Assembly: GCA_025359585.1 (NCBI GenBank) | Contig: JANYFX010000127.1 | Location: 1 to 8,628 of the forward strand | DNA from: Rhizobacter sp. | Lineage (GTDB): Bacteria; Pseudomonadota; Gammaproteobacteria; Burkholderiales; Burkholderiaceae_C | DNA length: 8,628 nucleotides | Direction of reading: 5' to 3' | In this document: one piece after another, positions 1 to 6,996 of the stretch | How the letters are laid out: each line of letters begins with the position of its first letter | Position numbering within the stretch: the stretch's first letter is position 1 | Made by a program: the position numbers and the translations under genes | The notes under the pieces: generated by a model | The model's input: only the letters and a program-made list of their open reading frames with translations | Told to the model about the DNA's origin: nothing | Database searches by the model: none

Positions 1-660
1 GCCGCTGGCAGCATCGAGCGAGAAGGCCTCGACGAGGCCATCGGGCGCCACGGCCTCGACGCGCAGACCCTGCGCGAGCCGGTTCACGCCCTGGCCGTGC
101 AAGGAGTTGACCTCGATGTGGCCGGCGCCGAGCACATCGGCCAGCCTGCCGCCGGGCAGCACGGTCAGCGCGTGCGCGAGGCCGTATTGAACGTCGAGCG
201 GAGCGTCGTCGGCGTCGCGGTGGTCGAGCCGGCCCGGCACTTCCTGCACCGCCTGGTGCAGCGAGCCGCCGAGTGCCACATTGACTTCCTGAAGCCCGCG
301 GCAGACCGCGAGCAGCGGAATGCCCCGTTCGAGCGCACGCGGGATCAGCGGCAGGGTCCAGCCGTCACGATCGGCGTCGAGCGGCAAGCTCGTGTCGTGC
401 ACACCTTCGCCGAAGTGGCTCGGGTGCACGTTCGAAGGCGAACCGGTCAGGAACACGCCGTCGGCCAGATCGAGCAGGGCGTCGATCTCGTCGATGCCGG
501 CCGAGGGCACGACCAGCGGCTGGCAGCCGGCCAGGCGCACCGCTTCGATGTATTTCCTGCCGACGACATGGTAGGGGTGCTGGCCCAGCAAACGGTTGCA
601 CGCGGGCACGAGCACCACCGGTTTGGCGGGGGCTGATGAGCGGGGGGCGGCGGGTTTCAT
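1..660 (-). CDS. puuD: Gamma-glutamyl-gamma-aminobutyrate hydrolase, PuuD type (peptidase C26), 3' end outside window
   Basis: A class I glutamine-amidotransferase-like hydrolase expected to split gamma-glutamyl-GABA into glutamate and GABA, the last step of the gamma-glutamylated putrescine pathway in the cytoplasm. I translated the complement directly; 220 residues are visible with no stop before the left edge. The nucleophile is Cys120 in LLAVCRGLQEVNVALGG, the nucleophile-elbow pattern of this family. Other family patches are residues 66-75 (ADGVFLTGSP) and VNSLHGQGV near residues 184-192. E. coli PuuD is about 254 residues, so some 30-40 residues are missing, including the expected HPE of the catalytic triad. 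The start is the ATG at 658-660: the frame is open further upstream to a stop near 776-778, but I find no other ATG, GTG or TTG there. No clear Shine-Dalgarno is seen. It lies 100 bp downstream of puuB, probably in one transcript. Codon use resembles its neighbours. Family call is firm; exact substrate rests on the puuB neighbour. Confidence 0.9.
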   Translation of the reverse strand, partial: MKPAAPRSSAPAKPVVLVPACNRLLGQHPYHVVGRKYIEAVRLAGCQPLVVPSAGIDEIDALLDLADGVFLTGSPSNVHPSHFGEGVHDTSLPLDADRDGWTLPLIPRALERGIPLLAVCRGLQEVNVALGGSLHQAVQEVPGRLDHRDADDAPLDVQYGLAHALTVLPGGRLADVLGAGHIEVNSLHGQGVNRLAQGLRVEAVAPDGLVEAFSLDAASG

Positions 661-760
661 GGGGCTTGCTGCGGGCTGCGATTTCGCAGCGGGTGCGATG
701 GGCGTCTTGGCATGGAAGAGTGAGCAAAGAATGTGCCGTCGATGCGGACGCGACGGCGCT

Positions 761-2077
761 TCACAGCATGTCCTTCAGCCGGTAGTAGGCCATGCCGGCC
801 ACCAGCGCCGGGGTGCGCAACAGCGCGCCGCCGGGGAAGTTGCGGTGGCGAATGCGCGCGAAGGTGTCGAAGCGCTCGGCATCGCCGGCGATCGCTTCGG
901 CGACGAGTCGCCCCGCGAGGCCTGTCAATGCGAGGCCGTGGCCGGAAAAGCCTTGCAGGTAGTACACGTTGGAAAACGCGCGCGCCGCACCGGCGTCGGG
1001 CAGGCGCCCGAAGTCGGGCGCGCGGTTCATCGAGATGTCGACGAAGCCTCCCCACGCGTACTCGACCTGTGTGTTCTGAAGCTGCGGGAAGGTGCGCGCC
1101 ATGCGGCGCTGCATGCTGGCGGCCAGGTTCATCGGCGTGGCGGTGCTGTAGCTGACGCGGCCGCCATACAACATGCGGTGGTCGGCGGTGGGCCGGAAGT
1201 AGTCGAGCACGAAATTGGTGTCGCACACGGCCGACTGCGAGGGCACCAGCGATTGCGCGAGCACGGGGTCGAGGGCTTCGGAGGCGACGATGTAGGTGCC
1301 GACCGGCATGATGCGGTTTTCGAGCGCGGGCGCGATGCCTTGCAGGTAGACGTTGCCGGCGAGCAGCACGTGCGATGCGCGCACCGAGCCGGTGGCCGTG
1401 CGCAGCAAGACCGTGCTGCCCGGTTCGATGCCCGTCACCACCGATTCTTCGTGGATGCGAACACCGAGACCGGCCGCAGCACGCGCCAGCCCGAGGCTGT
1501 ACTTCAGCGGATGAAGGTGCCCACCGAGCGGGTCGTGCACGCCGCTGTGAAAGCGCGGGCTGGCGATCCACTGCGGCAGGTCGGCCGGTGCGATCCACTG
1601 CGTCGAATAGTCATAGGCCTGCTGCATGTGCGCTTGCCACGCTTGCAGTTCGCGCGCCTTGCGTGCGCCGACGGCCACGCTCAGATACCCGCTGCGCCAG
1701 TCGCAATCGATGTCGAAACGCTCGCGCCGTTCGCCGATCAGGCGCAAGGCTTCGAGCGTCATGTTCCAGACCTCGCGCGAAGCCTGTGCGCCGAGCTGCT
1801 GCTCGATCACCGACTGGTCGCAGGCCAGGCCCGCGATCACCTGGCCTCCGTTGCGCCCCGAAGCACCCCAGCCGACCTGCCGCGCTTCGAGCACGACGAC
1901 GCTGTAACCCCTGTCCGCCAGTTCGATCGCCGCCGACAAACCCGCCAGGCCACCCCCCACAACCGCCACGTCGCATTCGTCGTTCGATTGCAACGACCCG
2001 AAGGCCCGATCACGCGGCGCGGTCGCGGCGTAATAGGAGTTTTTCGTCAGTTGCTGGTCGGCGCTGAGCAAGGACAT
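761..2077 (-). CDS. puuB: Gamma-glutamylputrescine oxidase, FAD-dependent (PuuB type)
   Basis: An FAD-dependent amine oxidase of the DAO family that oxidises gamma-glutamylputrescine to gamma-glutamyl-aminobutyraldehyde with release of ammonia and hydrogen peroxide. The 438-residue product is close to E. coli PuuB (426). It begins with the typical SYYAAT segment (residues 14-19) and then the Rossmann motif VVGGGLAGLSAA (39-50) with Glu64 ending the second strand (VVVLEAR) for ribose binding. It continues with GASGRNGGQ (71-79), GGHLHP (185-190), YLQGFSGHG (373-381) and the family tail FPGG...PALVAGMAYYRLKD. The frame is open upstream to 2278, but that extension runs into the end of the transaminase gene and is not PuuB-like. 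The ATG at 2075-2077 (MSLLSADQQ) fits the family N-terminus, though it has no good ribosome binding site. It lies 67 bp after the transaminase and 100 bp before puuD on the same strand. Family recognition is strong; exact substrate is inferred from resemblance and from puuD next door. Confidence 0.92.
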   Translation of the reverse strand: MSLLSADQQLTKNSYYAATAPRDRAFGSLQSNDECDVAVVGGGLAGLSAAIELADRGYSVVVLEARQVGWGASGRNGGQVIAGLACDQSVIEQQLGAQASREVWNMTLEALRLIGERRERFDIDCDWRSGYLSVAVGARKARELQAWQAHMQQAYDYSTQWIAPADLPQWIASPRFHSGVHDPLGGHLHPLKYSLGLARAAAGLGVRIHEESVVTGIEPGSTVLLRTATGSVRASHVLLAGNVYLQGIAPALENRIMPVGTYIVASEALDPVLAQSLVPSQSAVCDTNFVLDYFRPTADHRMLYGGRVSYSTATPMNLAASMQRRMARTFPQLQNTQVEYAWGGFVDISMNRAPDFGRLPDAGAARAFSNVYYLQGFSGHGLALTGLAGRLVAEAIAGDAERFDTFARIRHRNFPGGALLRTPALVAGMAYYRLKDML

Positions 2078-2145
2078 GAACCGGTGTGCGCTAGGCAATC
2101 CTCTTGGGTTTCGGGTTGAAGGGTCAGGGGCGGGTGCGAGGCTGT

Positions 2146-3513
2146 TCAGCCTTGAGTCTTCAGCACGTCGGCGATCGTGCTGACGATCTGGTCGATGTGC
2201 GCGCTTTCGACGATCAACGGTGGCGACAGCGCGATCGTGTCGCCGGTGGTGCGGATCAATACACCACGCTCCCAGCACTCGAGGAACACGTCGAACGCAC
2301 GCTTGCCCGGCTGGCCGCTGACCGGCTCCAGCTCGATGCCACCGACCAGACCGATGTTGCGCACATCGATCACGTTAGGCGAACCCTTGAGCGAATGCAG
2401 CGCGTTCTCGAACACCGGCGCCATCGTCGCACCGCGGGTCAGCAGGCCTTCTTCGGCATAGGTGTCGAGCGTGCCGAGTGCCGCCGCGCACGCAAGCGGG
2501 TGCGAAGAGTAGGTGTAGCCGTGCAGGAACTCGATAAGGTGTTCCGGGCCGGTCATGAACGCGTCGTGGATCTGTTGTTTGACGAACACCGCGCCCATCG
2601 GCACGCAGCCGTTGGTGATGCCCTTGGCCACCGTCATCATGTCGGGCGTGACGCCGAAGTGCTGGGCCGCGAAAGGCGAGCCGAGGCGGCCGAAACCGGT
2701 GATGACTTCGTCGAAGATCAGCAGGATGCCGTGCTTGTCGCAGATTGAGCGCAGGCGCTGCAGGTAACCATTGGGCGGCAGCAGCACACCGGTGGAACCG
2801 GCAACCGGCTCGACGATCACGGCGGCGATGGTCGAGGCGTCGTGCAGCGCGACCAGCCTTTCCAGATCGTCGGCGAGCTCGGCGCCATGCTCGGGCACAC
2901 CGCGCGAGAAAGCGTTGCGCGACAGGTCGTGCGTGTGGCGAATGTGGTCGACCCCCGGCAGCAGCGGCCCGAAGCTCTTGCGGTTGCCGACGATGCCACC
3001 GACCGAGATGCCGCCGAAGTTCACGCCGTGGTAACCACGCTCGCGGCCGATCAGCCGGGTGCGAGTGCCTTCGCCGCGGGCGCGGTGGTAGCCGATCGCC
3101 ATCTTCAAAGCAGTTTCGACCGACTCGGAGCCCGAGTTGGTGAAGAACACCTTGTTCAGCCCCGCCGGTGTCAGCTCGACCAGGCGCTCGGCGAGTTCGA
3201 AGGCTTTCGGGTGGCCCATGTTGAACGGCGGCGCGAAGTCCATCTCGGCGGCTTGCTCGGCAATCGCCTGCACGATCTTCGGCCGTGCGTGGCCGGCGTT
3301 CACGCACCACAGGCCGGCGATGCCGTCGAGGATCTGGCGGCCTTCGGGCGTCCAGAAATGCATGCCCTTGGCCTTGGACAACAAGCGCGGCGCCTTCTTG
3401 AACTGGCGGTTCGCGGTGAACGGCATCCAGAACGCGTCCATCTTCATCGGCGGCGGCGTGGTGCTGTTTGTGGCAGCCATCGGTGCAAGCGTAGCGGGGT
3501 CGTCTTTGTGCAT
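2146..3513 (-). CDS. Omega-amino acid--pyruvate transaminase (class III, beta-alanine/GABA type, BauA-like)
   Basis: A PLP-dependent class III aminotransferase of 455 residues, closest by eye to beta-alanine:pyruvate (omega-amino acid) transaminases such as Pseudomonas BauA. Visible landmarks are WMPFTANRQF (29-38), GLWCVNAGH (67-75), the phosphate-binding TNSGSESVE (125-133), RGYHGVN (159-165), the cofactor Asp268 in FDEVITGFGR, the PLP lysine Lys297 in TVAKGITNG, HGYTYSSHP (331-339) and a carboxylate-binding arginine candidate Arg421 in LIRTTGD. Length matches the family. The start at 3511-3513 is supported by AAGGA nine nucleotides upstream; the in-frame ATG at 3478-3480 is a weaker alternative. 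As first gene of the operon before puuB and puuD, it could pass the GABA amino group to pyruvate, giving alanine and succinate semialdehyde. It could instead use beta-alanine from spermidine or uracil breakdown, or putrescine itself (SpuC type). Family is certain, substrate is not. It diverges from an Lrp-type regulator, its probable controller. Confidence 0.9.
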   Translation of the reverse strand: MHKDDPATLAPMAATNSTTPPPMKMDAFWMPFTANRQFKKAPRLLSKAKGMHFWTPEGRQILDGIAGLWCVNAGHARPKIVQAIAEQAAEMDFAPPFNMGHPKAFELAERLVELTPAGLNKVFFTNSGSESVETALKMAIGYHRARGEGTRTRLIGRERGYHGVNFGGISVGGIVGNRKSFGPLLPGVDHIRHTHDLSRNAFSRGVPEHGAELADDLERLVALHDASTIAAVIVEPVAGSTGVLLPPNGYLQRLRSICDKHGILLIFDEVITGFGRLGSPFAAQHFGVTPDMMTVAKGITNGCVPMGAVFVKQQIHDAFMTGPEHLIEFLHGYTYSSHPLACAAALGTLDTYAEEGLLTRGATMAPVFENALHSLKGSPNVIDVRNIGLVGGIELEPVSGQPGKRAFDVFLECWERGVLIRTTGDTIALSPPLIVESAHIDQIVSTIADVLKTQG

Positions 3514-3684
3514 GGCGTTTGTTCCTTGAGGCGTTGATTCGCCCGACCTGCAAGTGTGCGAGTTGCAGCCCTCGGAGTCTAGAGAAACCGCCGCGCAATG
3601 TGTGCTCGCAATGGCGGTGGGTTCTCCCTGCTCCTTGCAATATCATGCGGTCGAGCATCCCTCAAACAGAATTGACTGCGAAAC
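3514..3684. promoter_or_regulatory. Divergent promoter region between the transaminase operon and the Lrp-type gene
   Basis: This 171-bp spacer must hold the promoters for the leftward operon and the rightward regulator gene. An imperfect dyad, GCAATATCATGC at 3637-3648, lies about 40 bp before the regulator start and contains a possible -10 hexamer TATCAT (3641-3646). I find no convincing -35 partner. CGCAATG occurs twice as a direct repeat (3594-3600 and 3607-3613), 13 bp apart. Lrp/AsnC proteins commonly bind several sites in such divergent spacers and control both themselves and the neighbouring catabolic gene, so autoregulation is plausible, but this is inference. No terminator-like hairpin is apparent. 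Confidence 0.5.
3523..3527 (-). promoter_or_regulatory. Ribosome binding site of the transaminase gene
   Basis: The complement reads AAGGA, ending nine nucleotides before the ATG at 3511-3513. It favours this start over the internal ATG at 3478-3480, which has no comparable signal. Confidence 0.65.
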
Positions 3685-4155
3685 ATGGCTGTTTCAACGA
3701 AGCTGGATTCGATAGACCGGGCCATCCTGACCGAACTGCAGCGCGAAGGGCGGGTCTCGAATCAGGACCTGGCGCAGCGCGTTCACCTGTCGCCCTCGGC
3801 CTGCCTGCGGCGCGTGAAAACACTCGAAGACAGCGGTGTGATAGCGCAGTACGTGGCGCTGGTGAACCCGCGCGCGGTGGGCAAACACGGCATCAGCTTC
3901 ACGATCATCAACCTGGAGAGCATGAATACGCCGCAGCTCGAAGCCTTCGAGCAGGCGGTGCGCGACCAGTCCGAGGTGCTCGATTGTTTCTACGTGGCCG
4001 GGTCGAACGATTACCTCATCCGCTTCGCATACCACGATGCCGAGGACCTCGAACGCTTCCACGCCGAGGTGTTGATGCGCTTGCCGAACGTGGCGCGTTC
4101 CAACTCGCTGCTGGTGCTGCGCACCGTGAAGAAGACAACCGCGCTGCCGGTCTGA
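3685..4155 (+). CDS. Lrp/AsnC family transcriptional regulator
   Basis: A 156-residue leucine-responsive-type regulator, full length for the family. An N-terminal winged helix-turn-helix (about residues 8-55) starts with LDSIDRAILTELQREGR and includes SNQDLAQRVHLSPSACLRRVKTLE. The linker strand IAQYVALVNP (53-62) leads to the C-terminal RAM ligand-binding and oligomerisation domain (about 68-150), with AGSNDYLIRF (105-114) in place of the usual G-x-x-DYLL turn and LPNVARSNSLLVLRTVKK at the end. Such proteins assemble as dimers to octamers and bend DNA, sensing amino acids or related compounds. It diverges from the transaminase-puuB-puuD operon and converges on speB, so local control of polyamine or omega-amino-acid breakdown is the natural guess; the effector cannot be read from sequence. 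The ATG at 3685 fits the family N-terminus; upstream there is no clear Shine-Dalgarno and no better in-frame start. Ten base pairs separate its stop from the convergent speB stop. Confidence 0.93.
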   Translation: MAVSTKLDSIDRAILTELQREGRVSNQDLAQRVHLSPSACLRRVKTLEDSGVIAQYVALVNPRAVGKHGISFTIINLESMNTPQLEAFEQAVRDQSEVLDCFYVAGSNDYLIRFAYHDAEDLERFHAEVLMRLPNVARSNSLLVLRTVKKTTALPV

Positions 4156-4165
4156 CAGCCGTCGA

Positions 4166-5089
4166 TCAGCGTTGGGTGGCGAGCCGCCCGCAGAGATAGG
4201 TCCAGACGAAGTTCGCCGCAGCCTGGCTCGTCAGCTCGGCATGGTCGTAGGGCGGAGAAACCTCCACGCAGTCCATGCCCACGAAAGGCAGGTCGGCCAA
4301 TTCTTCGAGCAGGCTCAGCACCTGGTTGCTGCTCAGGCCACCGGGTTCGGGCGTGCCGGTGCCGGGCGCGAAGGCCGGGTCGAGGCAGTCGATGTCGAGG
4401 CTCAGGTAGACGGGCGGGTTGCCATGCTCGGCCAGCCGCGATCGGATCGCGCCGACGACGCCCGCCAGTTGCGCCGGGCTCTCCATGCCGCGCAGCGAAC
4501 GTGCCGTGAAGATCTGCCCGCCTTGATCGGCAACGTACTCGCGAGCCTCGCGCTCACCGGCCGACCGAATGCCGATCTGGGCGAAGCAGGCGTTGATCAC
4601 CAGCCCTTCCTGCATCGCTTCATGGACCCAGGTGCCATGCCCGCTGGGCTCGCCAAAGTGGTCTTGCCAGGTGTCGCAGTGCGCGTCGAAGTGGATTACC
4701 GCGAGCGGTTGGCCGAGCACGGCCCGGTAGGCGCGCAGCAGCGCCAGCGTGATTGAGTGGTCGCCGCCGAGCCAGCACATGTGGTGCTTGCGGATCAGTG
4801 AGTCGGCCAATGGCATCAGGGCAGCGCGCATCCCGTCGATGCTGGTGTTGGGCAGCGGCAGGTCGCCAGCATCGCCGAGCGCACCGAGCGGCGACACATC
4901 GAACAGCGGGTGAATCGCGTCGCACAGCATGTGGCTGGCCTCGCGGATCGCGCGCGGCCCGAAGCGCGCGCCGGGGCGGTTGGTGACGGCGCCGTCCCAG
5001 GCCACGCCGGCCACGGCGAAGGGCTGGCTCGGGTCGGCCGCCGGTGCTTTGAGAAAGCTGTTGTTCGACAGAAAAGCGAAGCTCGTCAT
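4166..5089 (-). CDS. speB: Agmatinase-type ureohydrolase (SpeB-like)
   Basis: A binuclear-manganese ureohydrolase of the arginase/agmatinase family, expected to hydrolyse agmatine to putrescine and urea in the cytoplasm. All metal-ligand motifs are intact (numbering from the ATG at 5089, 307 residues): His111 in LGGDHS, Asp135, His137 and Asp139 in HFDAHCDTW, and Asp232 and Asp234 in SLDIDCLDPAFAPGTGTP. GHGTW (150-154) resembles the agmatinase HGT-F substrate loop, and GMDCVEVSPPYD (271-282) matches the family C-terminus. E. coli SpeB has 306 residues. A GTG at 5114-5116 would add nine residues; neither start has a clear Shine-Dalgarno, and I prefer the ATG for its length and codon. It converges on the Lrp-type gene and diverges from aceA. 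Guanidinobutyrase or guanidinopropionase activity cannot be excluded, because these subfamilies share the same motifs. The neighbouring puu genes favour putrescine formation, and a GABA-forming guanidinobutyrase would also suit the context. Confidence 0.85.
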   Translation of the reverse strand: MTSFAFLSNNSFLKAPAADPSQPFAVAGVAWDGAVTNRPGARFGPRAIREASHMLCDAIHPLFDVSPLGALGDAGDLPLPNTSIDGMRAALMPLADSLIRKHHMCWLGGDHSITLALLRAYRAVLGQPLAVIHFDAHCDTWQDHFGEPSGHGTWVHEAMQEGLVINACFAQIGIRSAGEREAREYVADQGGQIFTARSLRGMESPAQLAGVVGAIRSRLAEHGNPPVYLSLDIDCLDPAFAPGTGTPEPGGLSSNQVLSLLEELADLPFVGMDCVEVSPPYDHAELTSQAAANFVWTYLCGRLATQR

Positions 5090-5198
5090 CAAGGTGCTCG
5101 GCGAAAAAGGCGTCACGCGATCATAGAAGCCACCGGAAAGCGACGAGCGGTCGCCATTCGCTTTGGGACCTCGCTGATTTCACCCGCGCATCAAGCCA

Positions 5199-5279
5199 TT
5201 TCATATTGCGGAATTGAGTTTGCTGCGCTGCCGCATTTCATTCCGCAATCTCAAAACTCGTTTCACATTGCAGCATTTG
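5199..5279. repeat. Inverted repeat plus related direct repeat upstream of aceA and speB
   Basis: ATTGCGGAAT at 5205-5214 is repeated in exact inverted form, ATTCCGCAAT, at 5240-5249; the arm centres are 35 bp apart. A third, looser copy lies at 5261-5277: TTTCACATTGCAGCATT matches TTTCATATTGCGGAATT (5199-5215) at 14 of 17 positions. All lie upstream of the likely aceA -35 box and within about 190 bp of the speB start. This arrangement suggests binding sites for a dimeric regulator of one or both genes rather than an RNA hairpin, because the 25-nt spacer is long. Which protein binds is unknown. Confidence 0.5.
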
Positions 5280-5300
5280 TTCGATAAGCTGTTGATTTTA

Positions 5301-5328
5301 TTGAATGAGAAACTTAGTCTTATATAAG
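5301..5328 (+). promoter_or_regulatory. Candidate sigma70 promoter of aceA
   Basis: TTGAAT (5301-5306) as -35 and TATAAG (5323-5328) as -10 are separated by 16 bp, in the most AT-rich part of the spacer and 85 bp before the aceA start codon. The -10 lies inside the 14-bp palindrome at 5317-5330, a usual place for a repressor operator. The other close fit, TATATA at 5321-5326, would leave only a 14-bp spacer. Confidence 0.4.
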
Positions 5329-5330
5329 AC
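5317..5330. promoter_or_regulatory. Perfect 14-bp palindrome, probable operator of aceA
   Basis: GTCTTATATAAGAC is its own reverse complement. It overlaps the candidate -10 box of aceA and is followed three bases later by AAGTCTT (5333-5339), which repeats one half-site. Both the symmetry and the position fit a dimeric repressor that blocks RNA polymerase. Regulators of central-carbon genes of the GntR type often use short AT-centred palindromes of this kind, but I cannot name the protein from the sequence and no such regulator gene is in the window. Confidence 0.5.
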
Positions 5331-5402
5331 ACAAGTCTTCCAAAAAATGATTCGCGCGGCTAAGCTGAGGCATCGATTTTTCAGTTTTCATTCACCACCC
5401 CC

Positions 5403-5406
5403 GGAG
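5403..5406 (+). promoter_or_regulatory. Ribosome binding site of aceA
   Basis: GGAG six nucleotides before the ATG at 5413-5415 fixes this as the start, in preference to the in-frame upstream ATGs at 5305 and 5347, which have no comparable signal. Confidence 0.7.
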
Positions 5407-5412
5407 CTTCCG

Positions 5413-6711
<1,299 letters not shown>

Positions 6712-6837
6712 TTTGCGGCGCGCCTGCGCGTCGGACATCGCCGCGTCGTGGTGCCGGAGGCCGCAGCTTTCGGTTCCCGACAAATCGATGTTGATCGGCT
6801 GCTGACGCACAGCTCGATCCAGCCCGCATCGGGCCAG

Positions 6838-6870
6838 ACGCCCGGTGGCCACCAGCCACCGGGCGTTTTT
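6838..6870 (+). terminator. Rho-independent terminator after aceA
   Basis: A perfect 12-bp stem, ACGCCCGGTGGC (6838-6849) pairing with 6855-6866, closes a 5-nt loop and runs directly into five T residues (6866-6870). It lies 126 bp beyond the aceA stop; the DNA between holds no recognisable gene. There is no A-tract on the left flank, so it should act mainly on rightward transcription. It separates aceA from opgG. Confidence 0.9.
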
Positions 6871-6906
6871 CATGGGCTCTCGGCGGCGTCGATTGCGCTT
6901 CGGCCG

Positions 6907-6933
6907 ACGCATGTAAGCAAACATGCATTGCGT
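6907..6933. promoter_or_regulatory. Nested inverted repeat upstream of opgG, possible operator
   Basis: GCATGT (6909-6914) and ACATGC (6921-6926) are exact inverted arms around a 6-nt centre. An outer pair, ACGCA (6907-6911) and TGCGT (6929-6933), is also exactly inverted and shares three bases with the inner left arm. The element lies 64-90 bp before the opgG ATG, where the promoter is expected. I could not assign -35 and -10 boxes with confidence. It is not followed by a T-run, so it is not a terminator. Confidence 0.35.
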
Positions 6934-6984
6934 CACGATAAGAGTAAAAACCCTTAGAGTTCGGACGGTCGAAAACAGCCAGCG

Positions 6985-6990
6985 AAGGAG
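6985..6990 (+). promoter_or_regulatory. Ribosome binding site of opgG at the upstream ATG
   Basis: AAGGAG lies six nucleotides before the ATG at 6997-6999, supporting that start. A second, stronger-looking AGGAGGG occurs inside the frame at 7027-7033, discussed among the findings. Confidence 0.65.
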
Positions 6991-6996
6991 CGCGCG

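Larger units (their letters stand above)
5090..5412. promoter_or_regulatory. AT-rich divergent regulatory region between speB and aceA
   Basis: This 323-bp stretch holds no convincing gene. The part next to speB (5090-5190) is ordinary GC-rich DNA. From about 5191 to 5395 the composition becomes clearly AT-rich against the rest of the window and contains clustered short repeats, a perfect 14-bp palindrome and a likely aceA promoter, described separately. From a start site near 5335 the aceA leader would be about 78 nt. A frame runs into aceA without a stop from the ATG at 5305, but the codons there are AT-rich, unlike the gene, so I read it as leader DNA. No promoter for speB could be assigned with confidence. 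Confidence 0.6.

Noticed and set aside
596..2119. A 507-codon open frame on the plus strand opposite puuB
   Set aside because: It lies wholly opposite puuB and the puuD start, has a repetitive His/Arg/Ala/Val-rich composition without any recognisable domain, and is explained by GC-rich codon bias of the real genes.
2078..2278. N-terminal extension of puuB to an upstream start at 2278
   Set aside because: The extra 67 residues are not PuuB-like and would overlap the end of the transaminase gene; the internal ATG at 2075-2077 matches the family N-terminus.
2375..3658. A 427-codon minus-strand open frame overlapping the transaminase and its promoter
   Set aside because: It is in another frame of the same strand, very rich in Arg, Ala and His, and resembles no family, while the overlapping transaminase has all catalytic residues.
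5205..5249. The 10-bp inverted repeat as a terminator or riboswitch stem
   Set aside because: The loop would be 25 nt, no T-run follows on either strand, and it lies upstream of both adjacent start codons and of the likely aceA promoter.
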